DNA from: Ottelia alismoides
Lineage: Eukaryota; Streptophyta; Magnoliopsida; Alismatales; Hydrocharitaceae
Direction of reading: 5' to 3'
Assembly (NCBI GenBank): GCA_037367405.1
Contig: JAZKJV010009336.1
Span: 620,001 to 684,000, forward strand
Length of the DNA stretch: 64,000 bases
The position numbers and the translations under genes were made by a program. The notes below the pieces were generated by a model. It made no database searches. It was not told the DNA's origin and saw nothing but the letters and a program-made list of their open reading frames with translations. Shown here piece after piece: positions 48,101-60,100 of this stretch; the first letter of the stretch is position 1, and each line of letters starts with the position of its first letter.

Positions 48101-51100
48101 CTCGTGATCCATATAGTTTCTCACCCTCATGCAGTGCAACAACAAGGAGCACATCCCAACAGATCCAGAGCCAACGGATAAGACCGTGGAAAATGCTTTT
48201 TGGAAGCAAGATGACGCGTATGCGTGTGTTTGATTTTGTAGGACCCTCACCATAGAGATAGCCAATGATATTATGAATCAGCTTACCGTCAAGGCGATGT
48301 GGGACACTTTGACATCCACCTATGCTCAAGCGAAGAATGAGGCCAAGATTCTTCAGCTATAGTTCGATATCTACAATGCCAAGCAAAATGGTCGTCCTCT
48401 GCATGTATACTACTCTTCGCTCCGTAGCATGTTCGAGAAGCTTCATAGCTACATGCCTATTACGACAACTATTGAGCAGCAGAAGACGTATATGAATTCC
48501 ATGATAGTTGGAGTCTTCATGGATGGACTTGATACAGAATGCTACACGTACTTAGCTTCGTACCGGAGCTACCATACCTCCCATAAGGGAACTGGACTTG
48601 ATACAAAGTATGATGTTGTGCGTACTCGGCTTCTTACCGGAGCTATCATACCTCCCATAGAGGAGGCCTCTAGTTGTCTCACCTGGATTATCATGCCTTC
48701 TACAGCCACTTCTCCGCCCTCTGATGACCACTTCTCGTGGTCGAGGAGGGACGATCCAGTCCAGATGACACACCCCTCGTGGCAGAGGCGGTGGACGCCA
48801 TCGTAGCCCTTGCACTTACTATCGTAAGCATAGACATGTAGAGGATACATGCTACCAGTAACCAGAAGCATGGATCCTGCTTCTGGTCGAGCAGCAGAAT
48901 ATTGTGTCTTTAGAGACTCCAGTTTCCTAGGTCGATCCTCGTCTGGATGATATTGTCTCCCGTATTCAGGAGATCATGACCCCTACTACTGGCACCACCA
49001 CTACAGATACTGCAGCCGTAGTCGCAGCCAGAGCCTCTTCGAGCTCCTCATGTATCGCCTATACTTTTACTAGTAGTACTGGTGTATACATGACAGAGCA
49101 GATTCTGGATTCTAGTGCTTCTCACCACCTGTGTGGAGACAGAGCGCAGCTGAGATCCTATAGGACCATACCACCTGCAGATGGATTATCATTGCTAATG
49201 GCGACCACATGCCCGTTACAGTACAAAAGGGAGGTGCATTTGACGATGTCCAAATGCCTTCAGAATGTTTTATATACTCCTGACTTTGAGATGAATTTAC
49301 TTTCCATTAGTCAAATTACTAAAGATTTGCATTGTCGTACCATTTTTGATTCTTCATCTCTTGTATTTCAGGGCATACTTACGGGCATGATGATTGGATA
49401 TGGTCGTGAGCAGTGGGGACTTTACAGACTAGTCTAACCTCCTCATGCTAGTGTTTCTACTATACCTACTAGATCAGTCTCTCCATATTTGTGGCACTTC
49501 GTTTTGGCCACCTTCCTCTGCAGAAGCTGTCATGTTCTTCCTCGGATTTATATGAGATCCTCCTTTCAGTGTGAGGCATGCCAGCTTGGGAAGCATCATG
49601 AGTCCTCCTTTCCATCCCGTCAGAGTCGGAGCAGTTCACAGTTATTTGAGCTCCTTCATTTAGACAACTAGGGTCTGAGTCGTGTTCATGATCACCAGGG
49701 ACACAGTTTTTATCTAGTTGTGGTCGATGATTTTTCTAGACTCTCATGAGTCTTTTATCGAAGAATAAGTCTGTGATCAAATATTTTATTAGTGAGATAA
49801 AGAATATTTTTTCTGCCAATGTTAAATATCTTCTTTCTGGTAATGCCTTAGAATTATGCACCTTACAGCTTTCTGATTTTCTTAGATCTCTTGGCATTGT
49901 TCACCAGACCTCTTGTGCTTATACTTCCCAGTAGAACGGTGTTACCAAGCGCAAACACCATCACTTACTTGATGTGATCAGAACCTTGTTGATACAGAGT
50001 TATGCTCCTCACGCTTACTGGGGAGATGATGTCCTTACTGCTTGCTATCTGGTGAACTACATGCCCCCGTCTGTGTTGAGAGAGAAGATTCCTATCTCGA
50101 TTGTGTTCCCCGAGAAGGATTTTTTCTCCCTTACACCTCGTGTATTCGGATACATTGCTTTTGTTCATGATGTCTCCCAGGGCGTAACAAGCTCTCTCCA
50201 AGAGCTGTTAAATGTGTGTTTGTCGACTACTCTCGTACTCAGAAGAGGTACCATTGCTTTGATCCCCTAAGGTGGAAATACCTTGTCAGTACTAACGTTA
50301 CTTTCTTTGAATTTGTTATGTATTTTTCTCCTACAGGTGACAGACTAGCACAATCTAGTGTTACAATAGTCGGTCTACTATCCCGAATAGTCGGTCCGAC
50401 TATGCAGTGCGAGGGGGGTCCCCGACTGAACAGACCTCCAGTCGGTCAATAGTCGGTCGACTATTCGACCGATTGGCTCGACTATTAGGCCGACTAGAGT
50501 TTGACTTCTGATATTTTATTTTTTTTTTTTGAATTTTCAGTTTTTATGGGTTACATTTTACCATGGTATCGCAACAAATGTCAAATTCTATATATCTATT
50601 ATATTGATTGGTACTCTTATCTTGGATTCATGTTAACTAATGACTATATATGTATTATAAATAATTTTTATATTAAAAAATACAAAACCGAATAATTTCG
50701 AATAGCCGCCTGAATACCGATTATTCTCTATTCAGTGACCTCTCCGACTGAATACCGAATACCGTCTTCTGCAACACTGGCCTCATCTAACTCTGACGAT
50801 GAGATCTACATGCCTCTACCTCCTACTACCGATCCTCCACCTCCCTTTACTCCTGCTCTATCACTTCCTCCTCAGCCACCACTACCATCACCTACTCCTA
50901 CATCTACACCTGCTCCCGCTACTCCTACATCTACACCTGCTCCCGTGGCTCCACCTCCTACTGCGACTCAGTTTTTGCCATGTACTTTTACCCGTAGGCC
51001 TCGCTCGGTTCCCCCTGCTCACAGGTCTTGCCCATCATCCAGCACGCCTCAGGTATGTAATGAGCATATTTTTCTATTGATGGCACTACTGAGTTGCATG

Positions 51101-54100
51101 TGCAACAGAATTCCATACAGGATGAGCAGGTGCCCCCTCCAGGAGGGAACTTATAGGCTCAGGACTTGGTAAGTGATCTTGATGTGTTGATTGCTCTATG
51201 AAAGCCGAAACGTACATGTGCTACTTATCCTCTTGCAACCCAGGTTTCCTTGAGCGGACTGTCAAAGGATTTCAAGAGGTTTACCTTAGTACTATCAGTC
51301 GTGGAGATACCACGAACATATCAGGAAGCTCTTCAGGACAGTCAGTGGAGGTTGGCCATGGAGGAGGAGATGGTCGCGCTACAGTCGCATGGTACGTGGA
51401 GTCTTGTTTCTACTCCAATTAATACATCCGTTGTGGGATGCAAATGGGAGTTCACTGTGAAACACCGTGCAGATGGCAGCGTGGATCGCTATAAAGTGAG
51501 ACTTGTGGCACGTGGGTTCACCCAGACATATGGGGTGGACTATCAGGATACTTTCTCCTCAGTTGCCAGACATTTTACTCTGCATATTCTACTTTTTGTT
51601 GATGTGACACGAGATTGGCCCCTTTACCAGCTTGATGTGAAGAATGCCTTCCTCTATGGTGATCTACAGGAGGAGGTCCACATGCAACAACCACCTAGGT
51701 TTGCTGCTGAGGGGGAGTGTCAGAGGGTTTGTAGGCTTCATAAGGCTATCTATGGTCTTAAGCAGAGTCCAAGAGCATGGTTCCAGAAGCTCTCAGACTT
51801 GATAGAGCAGCAAGGGTTTGTGAAATCGATTGTCGATCACTCTTTGTTTGTGCACAGGACCCAGAAAGGTACTATTGTCATTCTTGTTTACGTTGATGAC
51901 ATTATTTACAGGAGATGGCGAGGAGGCCATTCAGGATGCCAAAGACTTCCTAGGTCAGTAGTTTGAGACCAAGGACCTTGGTAATTTACGTTACTTCCTT
52001 GGACTAGAGTTTGCCAGGAACCAATGAGGTCTTGTGATGATCCAGAGGAAGTATGTTACGGATCTTCTTTCAGAGACATGCATGGCATATTGCAGACCTG
52101 CGGCTACTCCTATTTACCCGAGCATGAAGCTCTATGATGATGATGATACTGAGGAGGTCAACAAGAGGAGGTACATAGAGCTTGTTGGCAAGCTACTGTT
52201 TGTAACTATTACCATGCTTGATATATCTTTTACCATGAGCAAAGTGAGTCGGTTTATTAAGCAATCCAGACAAGCACTGCATGCAGTCCATATGATTCTA
52301 AGGTATCTGAAGACATCACCAAGTACGAGACTTCTTTTCAGTAAAGGCACATCCCTCTCAGTTACAGCGTGTGCAGATGCAAATTATGCTGGGTGTCCAA
52401 AGGATAGAAAGTCTACTTCAAGCTTCGTTGTGTTCATAAGGAATTCCCCGATTTCATGAAAGAGCAAGAAGCAGACCGTACCGGTTCGAGTGCTGAGTCT
52501 GAATACCGGGCGGGCCATGGCACATGCTAGGACAGAGATGATGTGGGTCAGATCTGTTCTTACTGACCTAACTATAGAGGTGCCTCTCCCCATGCACCTA
52601 AAATGTGATAATCAGACTGCTCTTTTCATTGCCAACAACCCAGCCTTTCATGAGAGGACCAAGCACATAGAAGTGGATTGTCACTACACTCGTGACATGA
52701 TACAGAAGGATCTTATCGCCACTACGCATGTTAGCTCTGGAGATCAGACAACATATGCTCTTACAAGTCCCTAGCCAGAAGACCTCATTAGAGAAGTTGT
52801 TCCGAGCTGAGTCTGATCGATATCTACGCTCCAACTTGAGGGGAGTGTTGAGATATTTGCTATCTTTCTAACTATTTTCTTATTATCTATTTATTTTATC
52901 CTTTTTATCGAATTTTCCTAATTGGTTCCTCTCCTATATAAGAGAACCCAATGGCCTCTCATTAATGCAATTCATTCTTTTCCCTTTACACTGTAAGAAC
53001 TGCCTTCACAAGCACAAAACAACCGTCTCTCGATAAAATTACTACCTTCCAACCCGATATTTTCTTCCACATCTTCTCAATAATAAATATCCAATCTGTG
53101 TATCTAAGCTTTCCACATGTCAACGAAAGACCAAGATATATGATTGGCAGAGATCCTCATTTAGTCCCCAGCTCTTCCACACAAACTGCAACATCTTCCT
53201 CTGTCGAGCCAAAGGAAACAATCGTAGACTTCGTACGGTTTAGATTCATGCCAGAAAGCTCCCCAAAGATCTCCGGGGTGAGTGCCATCCCCTTCACTTC
53301 TATACGGTCACTAAGGAGAATATGAATGTCCCCACACGTATAACCAACCGTCAAACCCTGCATAGAAATCCGATCCACCATGTACGCCAAAACATCAGCA
53401 ACAATAACAAACAGCATAGGAGCGAGGGGCACCCCTGATGCACCCCTCTCTAGGGTTGGAAAAAACCCCTCAGGACGACCATTATTTAGTATGGAATAGG
53501 ATGCTTACGCATCTCTTCATCCATGATATCCATACCAATGGAAAACTTCTTGCCATAGCAGCCCAGAGAAAACGCCAATCAATTGTGTCATAGGCTTTCG
53601 AGAAATCTACCTTACAGAGCACTTCGCAACCTTTCTTCTTTTCCAGACTGCAATAATCTCGATGGCCATTGCCAATTTGTCACAAATTTATCTGTGAGGG
53701 ATAAAAAGTTGATTAGACCGATAAAATGAGACGGTCCATGACCACATTAAGTCTGTTAGCCAAGAACTTGGCAATCACCAGGTAAATTACATTAGAAAGA
53801 GCAACCAACCCGAAATCCTCGACCCTTTCTGATACATCCTTATTTTGGGAAGAAGAAAAATAAGAGCATTTAACATACTCAAATTCAGCATTGCCACTCA
53901 TGAACTCCTCTGCCACCTCCAAAACATTACCACCCACCATTGTCTAGAACTCCCGATAGGACACTGGGAATCCGTCTGGGCTAGGTACCCCATCAACATT
54001 CAGATTCCCAAACCGTCACTTTGAGCTTCTCCAATGTGACACTTTGGACAAGATGTCTAGCATGTTGATCGGACAACGATTGTGCCCCTAAACATGACCA

Positions 54101-57100
54101 CCTCCATTGTCGAATTGTAGAAATCCTGGAGAAGGCTCTAAAGTACTCTGCAATAGTGATTCCCATATCTCGATCCCCTTCAACCTGCCTCACATTCACC
54201 ACTACCGACTGAATGAGATAGTGTCTTCTTCTACCACTTGCAAATCTGTGGAAAAACTTTGTATTTGCACCCCCCCTCGTTGATCCATGTTTGTCTAGAC
54301 CTATGTTTCCATTCTGTCGCACGCTCTTTATCCTCCAAAGCAATAGTTTTATGTAAGTTAGCCCTCTTGTTAAGCTCTGACTCTGAAATATCTTTGTCAT
54401 CTTCGATTCTGTCTAGCATGTTCACTCCCTCCTCGGCCAATGTTCTATTAGCTCTTCTTATTTCCCGAACCTCCTTGTACTGGCAGATTCTGGTACGAAG
54501 TGAAGCAAGTTTTAAAGCCAAGTGTGCCACCGTCGTACAAGAGATCATTGTCGAAGACTAATGGTCAGAAACCAAATCTCTAAAATTTTCTTCTAGAAGT
54601 GAAGCCTGCTCAAACTTGAAGTCGTTACGCGATGACTGAAGTCACTGAACCACACCATAGTCTCAAGAGAGAGGTATGATCAGATCTGGAGCTCGGCCTG
54701 GATGAGACCGAGGAAAGAGGGAAAAGATCAAGAAGCTGAGCCAACGCAAGAAAGCAGTCTGATTTTGACCAGGAGCCATAGTTTCACCAAGTAAACCTTG
54801 TATCATGTGCATCTATAACTTCCAATTGCAGGTCATCGATCAATTCTGCAAACTCCACAGAGCCAGGGTCTCGGTCCCCACGTAATCAGGGGCGATCCGA
54901 GGAAAGAAGGGTGACGCTGAAGTCCCCTACCAACTGCCAGGCAATATCCGGAAAGAGGTTCCTTAGTCCCCTACTATCAGCCAAGCAATATCTGGAAAGA
55001 GGTTCCTTATCTCATGAAATTCTGACCACATATTCGGTCAACTTGCAGGAGATGTAGGCCCCTAGACACAAGAAAAGAAAACCAATTCATTAGAAGTAAT
55101 TACTCGTAGGACGACTAACTGGACATGGCTACGCTTGTGCTCTAAAACAAAATCAAAGAGAGACCCCTTTCAAGCATCAAAGAGAGACCCCTTTCAAGCA
55201 ATTAAAGTACCTCATGCACTGACATCCTCTTCGACAACCTTGAAATCTGTGATAGCCCCTGCTCCCATTGAGCTCCACACCTCATCTGAACAAGATGCAA
55301 GTTTTGACTCATGTAGCAATACAACATCACAATTCCACTACTGAAATAAAGCTCTGATCGATCATGACTTCTCCTGATCACCCATACCCCTAACATTCCA
55401 AGTTAAAACCTTCATTTAGGAACAAATGAGGGACCCAAGAGTACAATAGCTCCTGCCACTCTTTCCATCTGATGCTTTTGATCTGAAATAACAAATTCCT
55501 CCACGGCCTTGGAACGCCTACGTTTACACTTATGATACCATTTCGAGGTACTCCCCACTAAACGTCACATTCTTAGCTGAAACAGAGGAGTATTGCGCCT
55601 CACTCGAAGAAGAATCATCTCCCGAAGTAGGAGGGATGGCCACCACCTTAGACAAAGATGGAACCCATGGCAAAGAGTCGAACAGAGGTGAAAAAGTGCC
55701 TCCCAAAATCTCCCTTACAGTTCTTGTAGATGTTGCTCCTCCAGGTTGACAATACTCAAGCTTGGATTCACTGCTGCCAATTGTTGGGGTAAAAGAAAGA
55801 CCTCCTGGATAGATGCTTCGGGAGAGCTCTTGTAAGGTGAGAACCCAAATCCAAAGGGGTTTTAAGGGATCAGGTTAAGCGATCGAATAAAAGATATCTG
55901 GATCTTCTTTGAAGCCCATGTCAACAATAGTTTTGTAGAGTGCCAAAAGAGATAGCCAGTTATTTGTATCCAGTTGGATCTGGATACCAAACAAAAGGAG
56001 TCGTGTCCCAACTTCAAAAGCAACCCTAAATCTCAGCAATTGTGCCGCCTCCAGATTGCCTGAAAACTCCGCCTCCTTCCCGATATGGAGCTCTACCTCA
56101 TTCGTGGAAGGTTGGATCTTTGTAATCATCGAATGAAAATTCAAAAGCATCATGTGAATCTGCTTCCAGCAATAGATCTTCTCCTTCCAAAAAAGTCTCC
56201 GTGTGATGTGCGGAGTCAATGATTCTGCCCGGAGACTTCGTTATCGTTTGAAACTTCTTCGGCAAGGGGTCCTTCGAGAATGGAGTCGACGTAGATCCGA
56301 CTAGCAAGTTCGAAACAAACCTCTCCATCAAAAAGATAGTCTTTCGAGTTGGAGGACGCAGTTCAAAGCCTGAGCCAACAATGCTCGATGTTGATGGTGG
56401 AGGTGGATGAGGGGAAACGACCCTCACCACCAGACGGAAACGCGCTCTTTCAACCATAAGTAGACAGACCCACTCTGAAGGCAACACTTCTCTTCAGTCT
56501 TCCCTCTACAATTGTTGTTCGGTGGTCAGATCCCAGTATACAGCCAGATGAAAGAAGCTTCCTACAACACCCCAAACTCCCGCAACGACGAACTTAGAAC
56601 CTCCACCGATCTCGACAGGAATGGTACACCATGGATGTGGATCACATGCAAAAAAGTGGATGATGATTCTCCATCTTTAAAGCGTGCCCTTCTCCAACGA
56701 ATAGTTGTTTCCACGTTTGAGCCCACCAATTGATCTGTCTCCCTCTTCGACAATCCTCTTGCACAACACGTCCTTCTTCAAGAAGTACATCGCCTGAGAA
56801 CCCATCTCCGAGGACTTTCACCAACTCTCCAGCAGCCGATGAGAAACTCTGCCTTCTTCTCCATCAAAACCGTCGATGACACCTCCTCCGCATAGGTGCA
56901 TGAAAATCTCAAAGCTGAAGAGGACTACACCGTGTGCCTCTTCTCCAGACCTCGAAGCTGCACCGTTTTGATAGCAATGCAAGAGGCATGTTGATATCCC
57001 ACAGATCCACAAAAGACGCAATGGGGCTTCTCCGAGCACGAAGATGCCCGGTGGCCATAGTAGCCGCATATGTAGCATTTCTGACCTCGCTTTCTGTGGG

Positions 57101-60100
57101 AGACAAACGACAAGCCTCCCTCCTTTTCCACTCCTTGTTTGGTAGCCATCCAACCCTCCTGGTAACTCGAATTGGTAACCCTCAAGCCCTCATGCTCCTT
57201 GTGTTCAGTAACCCTCCTTATCTCCGAGGCCCCGACTCCCCTTTTCATATTCTTCATCGGAACCGCTTGTGCTTCCGACGCTCTCCCCTCCATCGAAAGT
57301 GATGATGGTTGATAACAGGGTTTAAAAAATCGGACCGGGCCGACCGGTCGGACCGGTTGGACCGGGAACCGGCCTCGACCGAGTCGGTTCGGCTGGTTCT
57401 TTGTAATTAATTTCAAAAAAATTAAAAATAAAAAACCGGGTCCGACCAGTGGTCGGACCGGGTTGACCCGCATTGACCCAGTTTTGATGGTTTGATAATT
57501 TAAAAAAAAGGTCTAAATAATGAGATAATGGAGTTTTTATCATGTATGTCCTTAACTTCTGCGATATAAGGTATGTCCCTCTCTTTTTTGGAATATATGT
57601 TATGTCAATACTTTCTTAGATTAATTTTCTTGAAACAACTATAAATAAATGATTACAATATTATATTCATATATAATTCTATAAATTACGACTAACTTTG
57701 TAGAGTTTTACTCGAAATAGGCAATCATGTTTTTCTTTATAGATTTGAAATTTCTAACGATTATTCCATTGATATATAAATACATACTTACATATATGTA
57801 TCCGGTTTTATTGGTTCAAAAAACCGGTTCGACCGGTCTGACCAGTGTATTAAGCCCGGTCTGGTTTTTTCCGAGTCGATAAGAATGATGACACAGTGCC
57901 GACGTCATCACTGGTCCGACCGGTTTGGACCGACGGTTCGGCCCGGTTGGACTAAATCGAAGACTGACTAGTTCAATGTACGGTCCAGTTTTTTAAAACC
58001 TTGGTTGATAATGCAAATAGTAGCATAGAGAACTTAACAATTCCCGACTATTATTTGCAAAAATTCAAAATGCATCGTATTCCTCTTTAAAGGACCAATT
58101 AATGTGCAAAATTTTAATGGTGTTTTTTTTAGGATTTAATTAGTTGATATGTTTCAGGAGAATCCAAAAAATACTAAAAAGTGAAATAGGTGTATTTCAT
58201 GTACTTACATTTCCATGAAAAATTTCATTAATTTTGGTTACTATTTGCATTTTAAATTTTAAATTGCATAAAACCAAAAAACTTGTGTTATTTTTCATGC
58301 ATACATATTAGATTAGAAGGTTGCAAAAAAATCATTTCGTATAGTATTCAATATTCCTCGTCTAGGGAAAATACTGCTTTACCAAAAAAAATACACTTCT
58401 GATATTTTCTAGATAATCATGAAGTTAAATGCTATACCGATAACCCAAATTTGTTTCCCTTATTTTTATTCCCCGTGAAATTAATTTTTGAATTCCCAAC
58501 AATTTTGTTAGGATAGTTTTTTTTAACTACAATATTTTTATCCTATTTTACGACATGTTTTGGACCTTGAAATAATTTTGTAAAAATACCCTTGTATAGG
58601 TATTTACATATTGGTTCGAAAACACATCATTTTTGCATTTTGCTTTCACATTGTGTATCATCATCATTTGCATAACTTATAAAAAATCTAAAATAATCAT
58701 CTTGTGAACATTAATTATTTGTTGTCTTATATTGCTAATTTGCCCACATTTTTTCCTTCCAAAGCTCGACATTAGTTTCTTGCCAGGTAAAATAAAAATA
58801 CACACTGCATAACTTAATTGGGTTATCTTGTGTGATTTTGAATTGACCTGAAATCCTGAGCTACAACTAATACAACACAATTAACTAAGGGATTCTCGTA
58901 CTTTTCACCATGTAGTGGATTGCTCATCGACAAGGGGACATCCCTTGCCATATCAGAATGTGTTGATGATGACTACACTGGTAGTCCACAGGACGGAAAG
59001 TCTGGTTGTCCACAGGACTGAAAGTCTAGTACATGAGTTGTTGTTTTCATTGGTGATTCTCCGTCTCATGGAAAAGTAAAAGGCAGACGGTAGGTGCAAG
59101 ATCAAGTGCAGAATCAGATACAGAGCCATGGTTCAAGTCAATAGTGAGACTATGTGGGTCAAGTCTTTCTTGACTAACCTAACTATAGAGTTGCATCATC
59201 CTATGCAGCTCATGTGTGACAACCAGGTAGCCTTGTTCATTGCCAATAATACAGCATTCCAGGAACGGATGAAGCACGTCATGGTCGACTATCATTAAAC
59301 AAGATACATGATCCAGAAATGCTTCATATCTACCTTGTACATTAGCTCAGCAAAAAAAGGATGCAATAAATAACTGTTTAAGGGTACATCTAAGCTGAAC
59401 CTGACAGACATCTATGCTCTAGCATGAAGGGGAGTGTTATAGTATTATTGTATTTCAGTATTTCTTTCATTTTTGTGTAAGCCGAATGAAGCATCTCTTT
59501 AGCTCAACAAGGCAACCATACTTTGTCTAGGGTTTTCCCTCTATACATAGCCGACCCTAGGGTTCCGTAAATGAGACAAGAAAACTAATTGTTAAAGAAA
59601 ATTAAAGATAAACATGCTAACTGAAAGGAGATCAAACTAAGAGATTATAGTTAGCCTCTAGGGATCAAAAGGATAAAATGAACAAAATTACAAGGGTAAG
59701 GGTGGAATATGATGGAGTTAAAGGGTAAAGTATCGAAGTTTACAGGGCATAATAGGTGTAACAACCCCTGCAAAAAAATATTAATACAACTAGAAAAAAA
59801 TTATTCCATGACAGCCTGGTGTATGATGATCCTACCAAGAGCTAAAAAAATGTTCTGCTTGATCTACTAGTTCAGTTTTAGTAGGATTAAATTACTTTGA
59901 CTTGCAAAGTCTCAAACATAAAACCATTAGATGCTGTGATAAAATAGTGTGAAAAAAACTTTACTGCCTTGAAACGTTAGAAAAAACTACATAGCAAAAC
60001 ATAATCCAAGACATTACTCTCTACAAATGCAGATTTCACAACAATCTCAGGGCCACAGGAGAAAAGCAGACAGTGCTCTCTTATATGTTGACAGAAACAA

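Larger units (their letters stand above)
47340..52990 (+). mobile_element. Ty1/copia retrotransposon with both LTRs, inserted in the L1
   Basis: 5' LTR 47340-47483 and 3' LTR 52846-52990 both begin TGTTGAGATATTT and end TTNTACA; they differ at roughly a tenth of positions, so the insertion is old. The primer site TGGTATCAGAGCGACGG starts at 47484, and a polypurine tract TTGAGGGGAG precedes the 3' LTR. Flanks CTACA (left) and CTGTA (right) agree at 3 of 5, possibly a mutated duplication. The L1 resumes on both sides. A 424-bp hAT element interrupts it at 50356. Confidence 0.9.
46107..58044 (-). mobile_element. L1-type LINE, minus strand, split by later insertions
   Basis: Read from 58 kb leftward: ORF1 with zinc knuckles (about 57280-55420), ORF2 endonuclease start (55415), reverse transcriptase (about 54500-53030), then, left of a copia insertion, the zf-RVT zinc-binding region (about 46600-46380) and a short poly(A) (T run at 46119-46126). 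Nine-base repeats AACAATTCC at 46107-46115 and 58036-58044 are a candidate target duplication. All frames carry stops and frameshifts. Confidence 0.75.

Noticed and set aside
50735..51172. Pro/Thr-rich 145-codon frame as a separate gene
   Set aside because: It is the copia integrase-reverse transcriptase linker region, resuming after the hAT insertion.
52846..52990. Clear 5-bp target duplication for the copia element
   Set aside because: Flanks CTACA and CTGTA share only three of five bases; reported as possible, not as confirmed.
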